The notes: generated by a model from the letters alone, not told the origin. Positions 16,027 to 26,931 are shown, counted from the first letter of the stretch. The stretch is DNA of 64,000 nt from Parabacteroides distasonis (GCA_021531385.1 JAFBIR010000002.1:124001-188000); one strand, 5' to 3'. A program made the numbers and translations.

Positions 16027-17280
16027 ATGACTTTACAAGAATTTGCAAATAAATACCTCTATTATTTGTTTGTTTTCACGTTGCTTTTTGGCATCGTGTT
16101 TTATGATATAATAGGCTTCAATTCCATTGATGAGATTTGCGGGATGTTACTATTAATACTTTTTGCCCGTAACCTGTTCAAAGAAAAAGATTGGCCTATT
16201 AACAAGTTTTTTCTCATTACAATCTGTGTCTTTCTATTTTATACAGTTTACTCCTTTTGTATCGGAAGCAATACCAAAAGAGCTATCTTTATGGATCTTA
16301 TCATACAGATGAAACCGTATCTCGCTTTCTTCTGTATATATCAGATGACACCTCAATTCAATGAAAATCAGAAGAATATACTAAAAGAACTATGCCTCGT
16401 TTTATGGTTCATTTTTCTTCCCATCGGACTATATGGTTTTATTGACATACGTATTTTTAACCGCATCATGGGGCACCCTTCTTGCTATGCGGCTATAGTT
16501 ACAGCCCTATCGTTAACCTATCTATATTGCGGAAAATATAGCAAGAAAGAAAAGGCTATGTTTTTGTTAATGCTATTTGTGGGAATTGCATCCGGAAGAT
16601 CTAAATTCTATGGATTTTACGCATTATCCATTTTTATGATCTTTTACCTCGGTAAGATCGAGAATCTTAAATTTGATTTCAAGAATACAACGGCACTTCT
16701 TTTACTATTAGTAGCTATGGCCTTTGTAGCCCGAGAAAAATTGGACCTCTATTTTGTTCAAGGACTCTCAGAAACCGAATCTGAAGAAAAGGATCTGCTG
16801 GCGAGATTCGTTTTATACGCAACCTCTTTCAAACTATTCGTTGATTATCTACCCTTCGGTACTGGATTAGCCAGTTTTGGCACACACGCATCAGGTGTCT
16901 ATTATTCTAATATCTATACAAAATATGGTATAGATTCTGTTTGGGGCCTCAGTAAGTCTTTCAATAAATTTATCGCAGATACTTACTACCCATCATTAGC
17001 TCAGTTTGGAATAATGGGAGTTATCTTATTCTTTCTATTTTGGATCTACATTATTTTGAAATCTATACGAAACAGCAAAATAACACAAGATTCCAAATTA
17101 TTCACAATTACGTGTCTTATTATTGGATACCTTCTCATTGAGAACATTGCTGATGCTTCTTTTACAAGTAATAGAGGTTTATTCATGATGATGTTTTTAG
17201 GTTTGGTAGCTGCCAATCAAAAGGCAGAGGCCAAGAAAATCATTCAGACAAAACAGATACAAAGACTTAAAAATGATTGA
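16027..17280 (+). CDS. Wzy/O-antigen ligase-like polysaccharide polymerase
   Basis: A 417-residue membrane protein with roughly ten hydrophobic helices and one larger extracytoplasmic loop at about 240-320 (after FVAREKLDLYF), where the Wzy_C-like family keeps its active face. Sequence conservation in these proteins is poor, so the call rests on topology and on its place in a polysaccharide locus with a flippase, Wza and Wzz. It should join repeat units in the periplasm. Its end overlaps the LicD start by 8 bases, indicating translational coupling. Confidence 0.7.
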   Translation: MTLQEFANKYLYYLFVFTLLFGIVFYDIIGFNSIDEICGMLLLILFARNLFKEKDWPINKFFLITICVFLFYTVYSFCIGSNTKRAIFMDLIIQMKPYLAFFCIYQMTPQFNENQKNILKELCLVLWFIFLPIGLYGFIDIRIFNRIMGHPSCYAAIVTALSLTYLYCGKYSKKEKAMFLLMLFVGIASGRSKFYGFYALSIFMIFYLGKIENLKFDFKNTTALLLLLVAMAFVAREKLDLYFVQGLSETESEEKDLLARFVLYATSFKLFVDYLPFGTGLASFGTHASGVYYSNIYTKYGIDSVWGLSKSFNKFIADTYYPSLAQFGIMGVILFFLFWIYIILKSIRNSKITQDSKLFTITCLIIGYLLIENIADASFTSNRGLFMMMFLGLVAANQKAEAKKIIQTKQIQRLKND

Positions 17281-18130
17281 TTATAATAACTTATTTCCCG
17301 ATAATCGGGCCTCTGGAGACACCGTACTTCGTCAAGCTCAGTTGGTAATGCTTCGTATGTTCAAAATTATTGACCATATCTGCAGACAGCATGGGCTACA
17401 CTATTGGATGTGCTCAGGCACTTTGCTTGGAGCGGTGCGCCATAACGGATTTATTCCATGGGATGATGACCTGGATATCTGTATGATTCGGGAAGACTAC
17501 GAACGATTTTTAGTAATCGCAAAAAAAGAATTACCCGATGATTTATTTCTTCAAACACGGGAAAATGATCCCAATTATGACTATTTGCCTCTGCCTTGCA
17601 AAATCAGAGATAAAAAAAGCCTGATTATTTCCAATGGTATCGAGAAAAAGCACTACAATATGGGCCTTTTTATTGATATATTTCCTGCAGATCGTTATCA
17701 TTCAGATCCATATCAGTTTAAGAAAGAGAAATGCAAAAAAAACTACTTCTTCTATCTCTGCAAGGCATTGGATGCCGAGTTAGACAAACAGCATTCCGTC
17801 AAAAAGCGGATAGTATCGTATTTCAAGCCATTGTTTAGCCTTTTAGCCAAACATTATTTAGAAATGACAAAAGGATATATTGACAAGAATAGATCCTTAG
17901 ATAACCATTGCTACATTGGTCATGGGTTTGACACACCATGGCGGCGTTACTTCCCATATGATGAAATATTCCCTTTAAAAGAATATGTATTTGAAGCGCA
18001 TTCTTTCTTTGGTCCCAATGATGCTAATGCCTATTTAACACAACTATATGGGGAGAATTATATGACTCCTCCTCCTATAGAAAAAAGGGAACAAAAGCAT
18101 GCTGCCATTTTAAAACCTATCATAAATTAA
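17273..18130 (+). CDS. LicD family phosphotransferase
   Basis: A 285-residue cytoplasmic enzyme with the LicD signature: YWMCSGTLLGAVRHNGFIPW (residues 44-63), then DDDLD (64-68) for metal and nucleotide binding, and GLFIDIFPAD further on. LicD proteins move a phospho-alcohol such as phosphocholine or phosphoethanolamine from its CDP form onto a sugar. The LicC-like nucleotidyltransferase domain at 6209-8026 is the only obvious source of such a donor in this window. The donor is therefore probably whatever that fusion protein makes. Confidence 0.85.
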   Translation: MIDYNNLFPDNRASGDTVLRQAQLVMLRMFKIIDHICRQHGLHYWMCSGTLLGAVRHNGFIPWDDDLDICMIREDYERFLVIAKKELPDDLFLQTRENDPNYDYLPLPCKIRDKKSLIISNGIEKKHYNMGLFIDIFPADRYHSDPYQFKKEKCKKNYFFYLCKALDAELDKQHSVKKRIVSYFKPLFSLLAKHYLEMTKGYIDKNRSLDNHCYIGHGFDTPWRRYFPYDEIFPLKEYVFEAHSFFGPNDANAYLTQLYGENYMTPPPIEKREQKHAAILKPIIN

Positions 18131-18134
18131 ATCT

Positions 18135-19256
18135 ATGCGCTATTTTTACTCATTCATAATGGTGCTCTCATTGCTGACATGCAATATTTCTTGTGATAAA
18201 GAAGAGGTCTTTATCACTTGGGAGCAGGAGCGCATTGAGACCAGCCTATCAATTGGTAGTGAGTTATATGCTGTGGTTGGTGATACACTAAGAATCTATT
18301 TCCAAAGCATATTAATTAACTCGAATAGCAATTATATTTTGGGATTACAATGCGAAAAGGGTAGCAACTATACAAATTATTGGCAGTATATTCCCCAAAC
18401 CCAAGATGTGGGAGAATGCCCTATGTACTTATCCGTCTATAATATAGATGGATCTAAAATCGCAGAAAAAACAGTTAAACTAACAACCAAGGTAGCGATT
18501 AATCCATCTAAGCGTACAAATTTGCTCTGTATTGGCAACAGCCTCATGGAAGGAGGACAGACTCCTATTGAATTAAGCAGACGGTTAAAAGGCACATCAG
18601 GACGCTATCAAATTCCCCAAAGCCTTGCCCTACCTAATTATTATTTGACAGGGAGATTACATAACCAAGACAAGACTGTGGGTTGGGAAGGTACGGGAGG
18701 TTGGACATGGTATAAATATATACAAACGCTTCATATCAAAGAGTATGTCTCCCAATATTGTGATGGAAATATTGATTTCATCTATCTTCAATTAGGAATT
18801 AATGAACTTCTTTCTTTGTCTCCTTTTGAAGAGCAAACAAGTATCTTAAACAACGCTAAGGAGCTAATTAGCAACATACATAACGCCTATCCCCAATGTA
18901 AAGTATTATTAGGCAGCGTTCTTCTACCCTCTCAAAATGGTGGATTAGGAGCAAACTATCCAGCGAATGAAGTTTCGGGTATGTATGGAGAAAGAGGATT
19001 CAACCTAAAAGTACACAAGCTTAATCAAGCATACGATTCGTTAGCACATAGTGAAGAATTTTCATCCTATACCTACTTTATTGACAACAATGCTCAGTTT
19101 GATTGTTTACATGCCTATCCAACCCAAGAAATCCCTGCAGGGAATTATGTGGAAGGAATAGAAACCATCGGGACGAATGGTGTTCATCCTACAGATGTTG
19201 GATATGCCCAAATTGCAGCTGGGATATTCAGGGCAATCGTCTGCCTTACGCAATAA
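18135..19256 (+). CDS. SGNH/GDSL hydrolase lipoprotein
   Basis: A 373-residue lipoprotein: signal with NISC (Cys20) followed by DKEE, consistent with surface export. After a beta-rich N-terminal part (about 25-125), an SGNH hydrolase domain has LLCIGNSLMEGG (Ser136), YLQLGINELL and GTNGVHPTDVGY with the terminal His. It is probably a deacetylase or acetyltransferase acting on extracellular glycan; the substrate is unknown. It is the last gene of the + strand operon, separated from LicD by 4 bases, and converges on the WecG-like gene. Confidence 0.75.
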   Translation: MRYFYSFIMVLSLLTCNISCDKEEVFITWEQERIETSLSIGSELYAVVGDTLRIYFQSILINSNSNYILGLQCEKGSNYTNYWQYIPQTQDVGECPMYLSVYNIDGSKIAEKTVKLTTKVAINPSKRTNLLCIGNSLMEGGQTPIELSRRLKGTSGRYQIPQSLALPNYYLTGRLHNQDKTVGWEGTGGWTWYKYIQTLHIKEYVSQYCDGNIDFIYLQLGINELLSLSPFEEQTSILNNAKELISNIHNAYPQCKVLLGSVLLPSQNGGLGANYPANEVSGMYGERGFNLKVHKLNQAYDSLAHSEEFSSYTYFIDNNAQFDCLHAYPTQEIPAGNYVEGIETIGTNGVHPTDVGYAQIAAGIFRAIVCLTQ

Positions 19257-19260
19257 GAAA

Positions 19261-20001
19261 CTATAGGCAGTGTTTAGTTCTTCTCTGTTCCCATTTAAGC
19301 TGAAATATTTTCCAAACATACACTGGATTATAAATAACATAGCGTTTCCAGGTATGTTTGGGATCACTTACTAAACGTCCAAACCATTCCAATCCTAACC
19401 GTATCATCCATTGGGGTGGTCGCTGTTTTACTCCTGCATAAAAATCAAAGACGGCCCCAATGGAACCTATTAAGTGTGTCTGCAAAGATGCCGCATGCTC
19501 CAACACCCATTTTTCTTGTTTAGGTGCAGTCATGCCCACAAAAAGCACATCAGGTTGAAAAGTATTTACAGCTTCAATCATTTTACGGTTATCTTCTTCG
19601 GAAAAAACCGATTTATAGGGAGGGCTATAGGTTTCCACTGAAACATGCGGATATTCCAGCGTTAGTCGCTCACGGATCTTGTTCAAAGTAGAATCGGATG
19701 CCCCTAAATAAAAACATTTACCTCTCTTAGCCTCTAACAAGTCTAATACAGCCTTATGCAAATCAGCACCAGCTACCTTACGAATCTTAATTCCCAACAA
19801 AAAACGAACAGCCCAAACAATAGCTATACCATCAGGTAATAACAAATCTCCTGTAAGCAAAGCTCGACGAAAAAGAGGATCTTTGTCTGCCATTACCCAA
19901 GAATAGGCATTTATCGTATTGACAATTGTACGTTCATTGGGCAATTCGTTCAAACGAAAGTCTGACACAATTGCGTAATCTGAAAGTAGAACCGTTCTCA
20001 T
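19261..20001 (-). CDS. WecG/TagA/CpsF family glycosyltransferase (GT26)
   Basis: A 246-residue enzyme with the family blocks LLPDGIAIVWA, GADLHKAVLDLL, CFYLGASDSTL, VLFVGMTAPKQEKW and GAVFDFYAGVKQRPPQWM, then a basic C-terminus (GLEWFGRLVSDPKHTWKRY). These enzymes add a sugar such as N-acetylmannosaminuronate or glucose to a lipid-linked acceptor at the membrane. The donor sugar cannot be told. It is the last gene of the Wza operon. Confidence 0.88.
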   Translation of the reverse strand: MRTVLLSDYAIVSDFRLNELPNERTIVNTINAYSWVMADKDPLFRRALLTGDLLLPDGIAIVWAVRFLLGIKIRKVAGADLHKAVLDLLEAKRGKCFYLGASDSTLNKIRERLTLEYPHVSVETYSPPYKSVFSEEDNRKMIEAVNTFQPDVLFVGMTAPKQEKWVLEHAASLQTHLIGSIGAVFDFYAGVKQRPPQWMIRLGLEWFGRLVSDPKHTWKRYVIYNPVYVWKIFQLKWEQRRTKHCL

Positions 20002-20013
20002 ATCAATTCGCTC

Positions 20014-21048
20014 TTAAACAGATTCGTATAAAGATTCGATCTGTGAATTAATTGTTTGGGGGCTGAACAATCCCTTAGATAAAGCCAAAGATGCCGCAGA
20101 GAGCTGCTTGCGGAAAGTAGCATCCGACAGGACCTGTTTGAATCTATTGGCTAACATATCCACATCCCCTGGCTGAAATAATAGGGCATTCTCACCGTCC
20201 TTCAAAACATCAGGCAACCCACCAACTGGAGTCGAAACGACAGGAATCCCATAAGACCAAGCGTCCAAAACAGCCATTGGAAAGCCCTCAGCATAACTTG
20301 ATAAACAAAAAACAGAAGCATCTCTAAATAATCTATCTTTTTTAGAACCGGTTACCCAACCCGCAAACACGACTTGATGTTCAACACCCAAGTCCTTCGC
20401 TAATTGTTGAGCTTGCTCAACCTCTCCATTTCCTGCTAAGACTAAACGCCACTCAGAAAAGTTAACTGCAATTTTGGCAAAAGCCCTAATCAGAACGGCA
20501 TATCCTTTGTTTTGATTTAAAGTTCCAGCAAAAAGAATATACTTATTCTGATCTGAGTAATGCACATTCGAAACAATAGAACAAGGATTATAAATGACAT
20601 GAACTTTCTCTTCAATCCCGAAATAAATAGAAATCCTCTTCCGAATAGATTGAGAAAGGACAATAATAGCATCCGCTCCTTCTAACAACTCTCTACACAG
20701 CCTACTGTTCTTGTAATCATCTAATTGATTACCAATATGCAAATGGATCACAATTCTTTTCTGGCAGAGCTTAGCTATCTTAAAGAAAATAAACTTCCTT
20801 TTGATCGAAGAAAGCTCACCAACATGAATATGGACTAAATCATAGAAACCAATACAAAAGATGTAGCAAAATAAAGCTTTTATAGCAAACAACCACTTCC
20901 AATACTGAGATCTATCAATATGGGTACCGATCCAACATACATGATACTCTTTCCAAAAAGGAAATTTCGTATAGGCATTGAGTACCGCAGCAATACCACC
21001 ACGCGTTTTCCTCGATGTCGCTAAAAAAAGCACTTTTCGATTGCTCAT
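20014..21048 (-). CDS. GT4 family glycosyltransferase
   Basis: A 344-residue GT-B enzyme. The N-terminal domain begins [18 protein letters not shown]. The C-terminal Rossmann domain has [32 protein letters not shown] and [20 protein letters not shown], matching the GT4 E-x7-E block but with Asp in the second position, then [10 protein letters not shown] and ALLFQPGD. It transfers a sugar from a nucleotide donor during repeat-unit assembly; specificity is unknown. Its start overlaps the upstream acyltransferase stop by 4 bases. Confidence 0.88.
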   Translation of the reverse strand: MSNRKVLFLATSRKTRGGIAAVLNAYTKFPFWKEYHVCWIGTHIDRSQYWKWLFAIKALFCYIFCIGFYDLVHIHVGELSSIKRKFIFFKIAKLCQKRIVIHLHIGNQLDDYKNSRLCRELLEGADAIIVLSQSIRKRISIYFGIEEKVHVIYNPCSIVSNVHYSDQNKYILFAGTLNQNKGYAVLIRAFAKIAVNFSEWRLVLAGNGEVEQAQQLAKDLGVEHQVVFAGWVTGSKKDRLFRDASVFCLSSYAEGFPMAVLDAWSYGIPVVSTPVGGLPDVLKDGENALLFQPGDVDMLANRFKQVLSDATFRKQLSAASLALSKGLFSPQTINSQIESLYESV

Positions 21049-21641
21049 ATTATCTTTGATCCTATATAGATATTTGTCAAACGCTTGTCCTCCGCATATA
21101 GTTGGCGTTCATGCTCTTGTATTTGCTCTGGTGTAAATCTATATTTCAACACCTTTGCAGGTACGCCTCCAACTATCGCATAGGGAGGTACATCTTTTGT
21201 CACCAATGCGCCAGCCGCAACCACAGCCCCACGTCCGACTGTGACTCCCTTCAACAAAGTCGTATTTGTTCCGATCCACACATCATCCTCGATATAAACA
21301 TCTTGATCATCTTCCGGGTGCTTGTCCAAGACATCGTAGATAAATCTTCCGACATCCGTAATACGATGATCTCCTCCTATAATCGAGACATGAGGACCAA
21401 AAAGGACTTTACTTCCAATAAAAATTTGGCTCTCTGTACATAGAAACAAAGCATGGGGACCGATATACACATCATTACCTATTGTTATGTTTCGATAGGT
21501 AAAATCAGAGGTCAGCGCAGAAAAACGGACATTGCTTCCGCAACCTCTCAACATCTTTTTATAGAAAAAAGAGAGGAATCGGTTGGTACAACCTCGCACA
21601 AAATAAATTGAATAATATAGCAATACCGCAATCCAACGCAT
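21045..21641 (-). CDS. Left-handed beta-helix O-acyltransferase
   Basis: A 198-residue enzyme of the hexapeptide-repeat (maltose/galactoside acetyltransferase, CatB-like) family. Repeats such as [44 protein letters not shown] and [16 protein letters not shown] run from about residue 50 to 180, with the catalytic His probably in GGDHRI. It should acetylate a sugar precursor in the cytoplasm. It lies between Wzz and the GT4 gene in the export operon. Confidence 0.85.
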   Translation of the reverse strand: MRWIAVLLYYSIYFVRGCTNRFLSFFYKKMLRGCGSNVRFSALTSDFTYRNITIGNDVYIGPHALFLCTESQIFIGSKVLFGPHVSIIGGDHRITDVGRFIYDVLDKHPEDDQDVYIEDDVWIGTNTTLLKGVTVGRGAVVAAGALVTKDVPPYAIVGGVPAKVLKYRFTPEQIQEHERQLYAEDKRLTNIYIGSKII

Positions 21642-21654
21642 ATAGGACCTATCT

Positions 21655-23244
21655 TTATCTCTGACGCTTAAACTCCTTCATGATAGAGTCTGTCTGTTCT
21701 CTCACAAACAAATAAACCACCGGAACCACCAAAGTCAACAGTAGCATCGCAATAGCCGCATAAAGCTTACGGGGACCTATCGGTTTACTCTTCACATATG
21801 CACTATCCAGAATACGAGCCTTATCTTGCTGTTGACCTAACACCAGCGCTGTCTCCTCTCGCTTCTGCAATAGAATCAAATAAACGCCTTGCACAATTTC
21901 CTGCTGACGTTTCAGTTCCACATAAGTACGTTCAGCTTGCGGATAAACATTCATTTTGTTATAAAGCTGTTGCTCTTTCGCCTTAATGTCTGCAATGGAG
22001 ATGCCCAAGCCCTCGCGCGCATTATTAATCGTCTGATAAACACCATTTCGCAATTCATCCGCCTGCTTTGTCAAAGTTCCTACTAACGGGTTATTCATAC
22101 TGGAATTCTGTATAACTCGCGCACGCTCCAATAAGACCTCATTGTAGGTCGCAATGGCTGCACCCTTCTCACCATCTTGCGCATTCAATAAAGAGGGCAC
22201 GATATTGTATTTATTCGCTGGATCTTTCACATAAGCATCCATCATATCTATCACATTCATTTGAGCCTGCAACTCTATTAAACGTGTTTGCAACTCCTTC
22301 ATTTGCTCCACGTAAAATTGCACATCATGCTCAATATCCATTAACTGATGCTGACTTTTATAACGCTCTATCTTCTGCTCAACATCAGCCAAATCCTGGA
22401 TTACTTCTTGTATTCTACCATCATAAAAGGACAAACTGGTACGTGCTTGGCCTTTCTTATACGCATCTGCCTGCATATTATACAATCGCATCAAAGTGTT
22501 CAGCATATCCACGCCGCGCCTACGCTCATAATCTGTACACCCTAATTCTATCACGTTGGATGTTTTTGAATTATCCTCAATCAAAAACTCATCCGCCAAA
22601 TCTTCAGCGACCCAACCCGAAGGGCGATAGGTTATCACCCACTCTTTCACATCCGATTGAGTTTCTGTAGAAGACAAGACAAAATCACCCATTGGTAATT
22701 TCATCACAGCGGGCAAAGAAGAGAAAGTGAAATGCTGATCAGCGAACGTATGGCCTTCTACCTTTACATCGAACTTTCCGGAAGATTGCTTCACCTTAAA
22801 TTCAATACGCTCAGCTAAGCGGGTATCTGTCGCTGAATCCGTACGCAAACGGAAAGGGACATCCTCATACATTCGATAGAACCAGAACGGTTTCGTATAA
22901 TCGACATTCACGCCCAGTTCGAAAACCATCTCACGCAACAATTGGTTGGACGTAAGCACCATCAACTCATCCTCAATATTCACAGCGCCACCTCCGCCAC
23001 TTCCTAATCCAAAAGATTTCATCAGTCCGGCTGCTTCACCCAATCCAAAACTACCACCGCCTAAATCCTTATCTTCTTGTATCTGGATCCGAGCCGCAAT
23101 CTCGTAGGTACGAGGGTAGATCAGCAAATAAAGGACCGCAGGGATAAAAGAGACTAAAAATACCCCAAGGAACAATCTCCAATGCAAGAGATAGCCCACT
23201 AATATCGATTTCAATCCGATGACCTCATTATCTTGTTCTTCCAT
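21655..23244 (-). CDS. Wzz/GumC-type chain-length determinant, no kinase domain
   Basis: A 529-residue inner-membrane polysaccharide copolymerase. It has a first membrane helix at about 22-42, a long periplasmic region with coiled coil (about 270-430, including [20 protein letters not shown]) and a second helix at about 495-515 after a Pro-rich KPIGPRKLY. It controls chain length and links to Wza. There is no C-terminal BY-kinase domain with Walker motifs or Tyr cluster, which is usual for the Bacteroides type. It follows the Wza gene by 10 bases. Confidence 0.88.
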   Translation of the reverse strand: MEEQDNEVIGLKSILVGYLLHWRLFLGVFLVSFIPAVLYLLIYPRTYEIAARIQIQEDKDLGGGSFGLGEAAGLMKSFGLGSGGGGAVNIEDELMVLTSNQLLREMVFELGVNVDYTKPFWFYRMYEDVPFRLRTDSATDTRLAERIEFKVKQSSGKFDVKVEGHTFADQHFTFSSLPAVMKLPMGDFVLSSTETQSDVKEWVITYRPSGWVAEDLADEFLIEDNSKTSNVIELGCTDYERRRGVDMLNTLMRLYNMQADAYKKGQARTSLSFYDGRIQEVIQDLADVEQKIERYKSQHQLMDIEHDVQFYVEQMKELQTRLIELQAQMNVIDMMDAYVKDPANKYNIVPSLLNAQDGEKGAAIATYNEVLLERARVIQNSSMNNPLVGTLTKQADELRNGVYQTINNAREGLGISIADIKAKEQQLYNKMNVYPQAERTYVELKRQQEIVQGVYLILLQKREETALVLGQQQDKARILDSAYVKSKPIGPRKLYAAIAMLLLTLVVPVVYLFVREQTDSIMKEFKRQR

Positions 23245-23254
23245 GACAACTCTT

Positions 23255-24064
23255 TTATTTCGTGATTGCTAAAATGACTGTAGTGATCACAGAGATCGCA
23301 CTCAGCACAGAAGAGAAAACAGTTACGCTATACTGCTGCGCCGTACTATATCGTGAGTTCCTCTTCTTGGCATTATTCGGCTCTACATAGACCAAATCAT
23401 TCTGTTGAAGATAGAAATAGGGAGATGTGAAAATATCGGGCTGCGTGATGTCTAACCGAGCGAACTCCTTCTTCCCATTATTCTCTCTCACCACCAAAAT
23501 ATTCTTACGATTCGCATTGATGCTTAAATCACCCACTGATCCAAGTGCATCCAATATAGAAATACGTTCATTCGGAACCGTGAGCCGGCCCGGACGAGCC
23601 ACCTCGCCCAGAATCGTCACTTTGTAGTTAATGATTTGAATATTTACTAAAGCATCCGCCACATACACTCGTATCTTCTCTTGCAAAAGGTCACGCAGTT
23701 GCTGTTTCGTCAACCCCTCCGCATGGATCTTCCCCAAGACCGGGAAATTAATATTGCCATCTGTATCTACCAAATAAGTTTGCAACTGCGTATTTGAAGC
23801 GGTTCTGACCTGATCTGTCTCTTGAGCGTATGAAAAAGCGGGTGGATTAAAAGGTGTAACTACCGTAGGATCCCATGCCGTGACTGTAATGGTCAACATA
23901 TCATCCGTACAAATTTTGGCTGTATAAGTTTGGCTCATCTGCTCAATCTGTTCTGCCGTTGCGCCATCAATGCCTTGAAAATAGACTACATCCTTGGGCA
24001 CAGAACATGCGTTCAAGAGCCACATGAACAAAGCTACTACTGATACTAATTTCAATTTCATCAT
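23255..24064 (-). CDS. Wza-type polysaccharide export lipoprotein
   Basis: A 269-residue lipoprotein: signal with LLNAC (Cys20), a polysaccharide export domain at about 48-140 (MLTITVTAWDPTV, YLVDTDGNINFPVLGKI) and SLBB domains (VTILGEVARPGRLTVPNERI, NDLVYVEPN), then a C-terminal hydrophobic helix (about 246-266) that would span the outer membrane. It forms the export pore for the polysaccharide. It is the first gene of the export operon, directly after a -7 element. No UpxY/UpxZ regulator precedes it; the next gene upstream is the divergent CvfB-like gene. Confidence 0.9.
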   Translation of the reverse strand: MMKLKLVSVVALFMWLLNACSVPKDVVYFQGIDGATAEQIEQMSQTYTAKICTDDMLTITVTAWDPTVVTPFNPPAFSYAQETDQVRTASNTQLQTYLVDTDGNINFPVLGKIHAEGLTKQQLRDLLQEKIRVYVADALVNIQIINYKVTILGEVARPGRLTVPNERISILDALGSVGDLSINANRKNILVVRENNGKKEFARLDITQPDIFTSPYFYLQQNDLVYVEPNNAKKRNSRYSTAQQYSVTVFSSVLSAISVITTVILAITK

Positions 24065-24086
24065 CTTGTTTTCTTCAAAAGAGTTG

Positions 24087-24094
24087 CAAAGATA
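24087..24094 (-). promoter_or_regulatory. -7 promoter element of Wza operon
   Basis: TATCTTTG on the minus strand matches TAnnTTTG, 23 bases before the Wza start at 24064. Confidence 0.65.
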
Positions 24095-24239
24095 CTATTT
24101 TCACGAAATAATGAGAGTGACTTGCCTCTTCATCTTTCGGTTTTCCATTATAACGATGCAATCCTACATATATTGCTGCATCTTTTCTTGATTTTTTCAC
24201 TCGATTTTGCTTATTTTGCCCACGAATGACAGTGGAATT

Positions 24240-25079
24240 ATGATTAACGTAGGAAAATACAATACATTAAAGGTCGTTAAGGCCGTAGATTTCGGTCTCT
24301 ACCTGGATGGTGGAGAGGGAAAAGAGATTTTGCTGCCCACCCGCTATGTACCCAAAGAGGCCAAGGTGGGCGACGAGATCGAGGTGTTTATCTATCATGA
24401 CAATGAGGGGCGCTTGATCGCCACAACCGCACGACCCTATGCAACTGTGGGTGAATTCCAATTCATGGAGGTGAAGGATGTGAATCGAACCGGTGCTTTC
24501 TTAGACTGGGGTATCATGAAGGATTTGCTGGTGCCTTTCAAGGAGCAAAAGAAGGCGATGCGCGTTGGTAAATGGTATTTGGTGTATGTACGTCTCGATC
24601 ATGTGACGGGACGCATCATGGCCTCCGCTCGCATCGAGAAATTCTTGAACAATGTCTTACCTCAATATGAACGAGGTGAGGAGGTGGATCTGTTGATAGC
24701 TGACGAGGCTGAATTAGGCTATAAAGTCATCATCAATAACTTACACACAGGATTGGTTTATTATGACGAGACCTTCCAACGGTTAGAGAAAGGTGAGCAC
24801 ATCAAGGGATACATCAAAGAGGTGCGTGAGGATGAGAAGATTGATGTGAGCTTGATGCCGTTAGGTTACCAAAAGGTGGAGGGTATCGCAGGTACTATCC
24901 TGTCTGCCCTGAAAGCACAAGGAGGATACATCGCCGTGCATGACAAAAGCGAACCGGACGTGATCTATGCGCTTTTCCGTTGCAGCAAGAAGGCTTTCAA
25001 ACAGGCGATAGGAGCCCTCTACAAGCAGCACCTCATCACCTTAGAGGAAAAAGGAATCAGGTTGACTTCGTCAAATTAG
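24240..25079 (+). CDS. CvfB-like S1 RNA-binding protein
   Basis: A 279-residue cytoplasmic protein of the CvfB/YitL family. It has tandem S1-like domains (INVGKYNTLKVVKAVDFGLY at the start, then EFQFMEVKDVNRTGAFLDWG at about 78-97, a third at about 145-210) and a C-terminal winged-helix-like part. It should bind RNA; in Firmicutes CvfB affects expression of secreted factors, but the role here is unknown. The ATG at 24240 is used because it begins the first S1 strand; the frame also opens at 24207. Confidence 0.85.
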   Translation: MINVGKYNTLKVVKAVDFGLYLDGGEGKEILLPTRYVPKEAKVGDEIEVFIYHDNEGRLIATTARPYATVGEFQFMEVKDVNRTGAFLDWGIMKDLLVPFKEQKKAMRVGKWYLVYVRLDHVTGRIMASARIEKFLNNVLPQYERGEEVDLLIADEAELGYKVIINNLHTGLVYYDETFQRLEKGEHIKGYIKEVREDEKIDVSLMPLGYQKVEGIAGTILSALKAQGGYIAVHDKSEPDVIYALFRCSKKAFKQAIGALYKQHLITLEEKGIRLTSSN

Positions 25080-25132
25080 GAATTTGGAGTTAGGAATGAG
25101 GAATTAAAAGTCCTAACTCCTCTTTCCTAATT
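25075..25132. terminator. Bidirectional terminator between cvfB-like gene and lepA
   Basis: GGAGTTAGGA (25086-25095) pairs perfectly with TCCTAACTCC (25111-25120), and AATTAGGAA (25075-25083) can pair with TTCCTAATT (25124-25132). The structure sits between two convergent stop codons. Confidence 0.65.
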
Positions 25133-25143
25133 CTACCCTATAA

Positions 25144-26931
25144 TTAGTCTAATTTCAGTACTGCTAAGAAGGCTTTCTGAGGCACCTCTACCGTACCGAT
25201 TTGTTTCATACGTTTCTTTCCCTCTTTCTGCTTCTCCAACAGTTTACGTTTACGAGAGATATCACCTCCATAACATTTGGCCGTCACATCCTTGCGTACC
25301 GCCTTGACAGTCTCGCGGGCAATAATCTTTGCTCCTATGGCTGCTTGAATCGCTATATCAAACTGTTGACGAGGGATCAGCTCCTTCAGTTTCTCGCACA
25401 TGCGACGTCCGAAAGAGACACTGTTATCCACATGCGTCAAAGTGGAAAGCGCATCCACGGGCTCACCATTCAACAGGATATCCAGTTTCACCAACTTACT
25501 GGGACGATAATCATGCAGGTGATAATCAAATGAGGCATACCCTTTCGAGATGCTCTTCAGTTTATCATAGAAGTCGATCACGATCTCGCCCAAAGGCAGG
25601 TCGTAGAAGATCTCCACACGGTCGCCTGAGATATACTCCTGTTTAATCAGCACCCCTCGTTTGCCCAAGCAAAGGGTCATGATGGGGCCAATATACGTGG
25701 TATTGGTGATCACCGAAGCCCGAATGAAAGGCTCGTCAATGTGATCTATCAACGTAGGATCGGGCAATCCACCGGGGTTATGCACCTCAATCGCCTCTCC
25801 TTTCTTGGTATGCACGATATAGGAGACGTTGGGCACCGTAGTGATCACGTCCATATTAAACTCACGATCGAGACGTTCCTGCACAATCTCCATGTGCAGC
25901 AATCCCAAGAAGCCGCAACGGAAACCGAAACCCAATGCCGCAGAGCTCTCTGGCTGGAACGTCAACGAGGCATCGTTCAGCTGCAACTTCTCCAACGAGG
26001 CACGCAGGTTCTCGAAATCTTCGCTATCTATCGGATAAACACCTGCGAATACCATCGGTTTCACCTCCTCAAAACCAGCGATACCCTCCGCAGCAGGACG
26101 GGCTACATGGGTAATCGTATCGCCCACTCGTACCTCTCGGGAGGTCTTGATACCAGAGATGATATACCCCACATCACCTGTCCGAATCTCGTTTCGGGGC
26201 GACATGGTCAGCTTCAACACACCTACCTCATCCGCATCATACTCCTTCTCTGTCGCAATGAACTTCACCCGATCTCCTTGGTGAATCACCCCATTCTCTA
26301 CCTTAAAGTAAGCAATGATGCCACGGAAAGGATTGAACACCGAGTCGAAAATCAAGCATTGCAACGGGGCCTCTGGATCTCCTTTAGGCGCAGGCACCTT
26401 CTCCACAATGGTATCCAGGATTTGCATCACACCTTCGCCCGTCTTTCCACTCGCACGCAGGATATCCTCTCTTGGACAACCCAACAGCTCCACAATTTGG
26501 TCTTCCACCTCATCAGGCATCGCACTCGGCAAGTCAATCTTATTCATCACCGGAATAATCTCCAAATCATTCTCGATAGCCATATAAAGATTAGAGATCG
26601 TTTGCGCTTGAATGCCCTGTGCAGCATCCACGATCAACAGAGCACCCTCACAAGCCGCGATAGAGCGAGATACCTCATACGAGAAATCGACATGTCCCGG
26701 GGTATCAATCAGGTTTAAAATATAGTTCTCTCCTTTATAGGTGTAATTCATCTGTATCGCATGGCTCTTGATTGTGATGCCACGCTCACGCTCAAGATCC
26801 ATATCATCCAGCACCTGAGCCTGCATATCCTTGCCTTCCACCGTTTTGGTGTATTCCAGCAAACGATCGGCCAAGGTACTCTTTCCATGATCAATATGGG
26901 CAATAATACAAAAATTGCGGATATTCTTCAT
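25144..26931 (-). CDS. lepA: Elongation factor 4 (LepA)
   Basis: A 595-residue translational GTPase, full length for LepA. It has G1 AHIDHGKST (residues 11-19), the RGITI switch, [14 protein letters not shown], then domains II, III and V and the LepA-specific C-terminal domain ending in [16 protein letters not shown]-type basic sequence. It remodels stalled or mistranslocated ribosomes. It has its own promoter at 26954 and is convergent with the CvfB-like gene. Confidence 0.98.
   Translation of the reverse strand: MKNIRNFCIIAHIDHGKSTLADRLLEYTKTVEGKDMQAQVLDDMDLERERGITIKSHAIQMNYTYKGENYILNLIDTPGHVDFSYEVSRSIAACEGALLIVDAAQGIQAQTISNLYMAIENDLEIIPVMNKIDLPSAMPDEVEDQIVELLGCPREDILRASGKTGEGVMQILDTIVEKVPAPKGDPEAPLQCLIFDSVFNPFRGIIAYFKVENGVIHQGDRVKFIATEKEYDADEVGVLKLTMSPRNEIRTGDVGYIISGIKTSREVRVGDTITHVARPAAEGIAGFEEVKPMVFAGVYPIDSEDFENLRASLEKLQLNDASLTFQPESSAALGFGFRCGFLGLLHMEIVQERLDREFNMDVITTVPNVSYIVHTKKGEAIEVHNPGGLPDPTLIDHIDEPFIRASVITNTTYIGPIMTLCLGKRGVLIKQEYISGDRVEIFYDLPLGEIVIDFYDKLKSISKGYASFDYHLHDYRPSKLVKLDILLNGEPVDALSTLTHVDNSVSFGRRMCEKLKELIPRQQFDIAIQAAIGAKIIARETVKAVRKDVTAKCYGGDISRKRKLLEKQKEGKKRMKQIGTVEVPQKAFLAVLKLD

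Noticed and set aside
25741-26718. 325-residue open frame on the + strand
   Set aside because: It is antisense to lepA, which is certain. The composition is rich in His, Arg and Ile as expected for a shadow frame, and there is no promoter or known motif.
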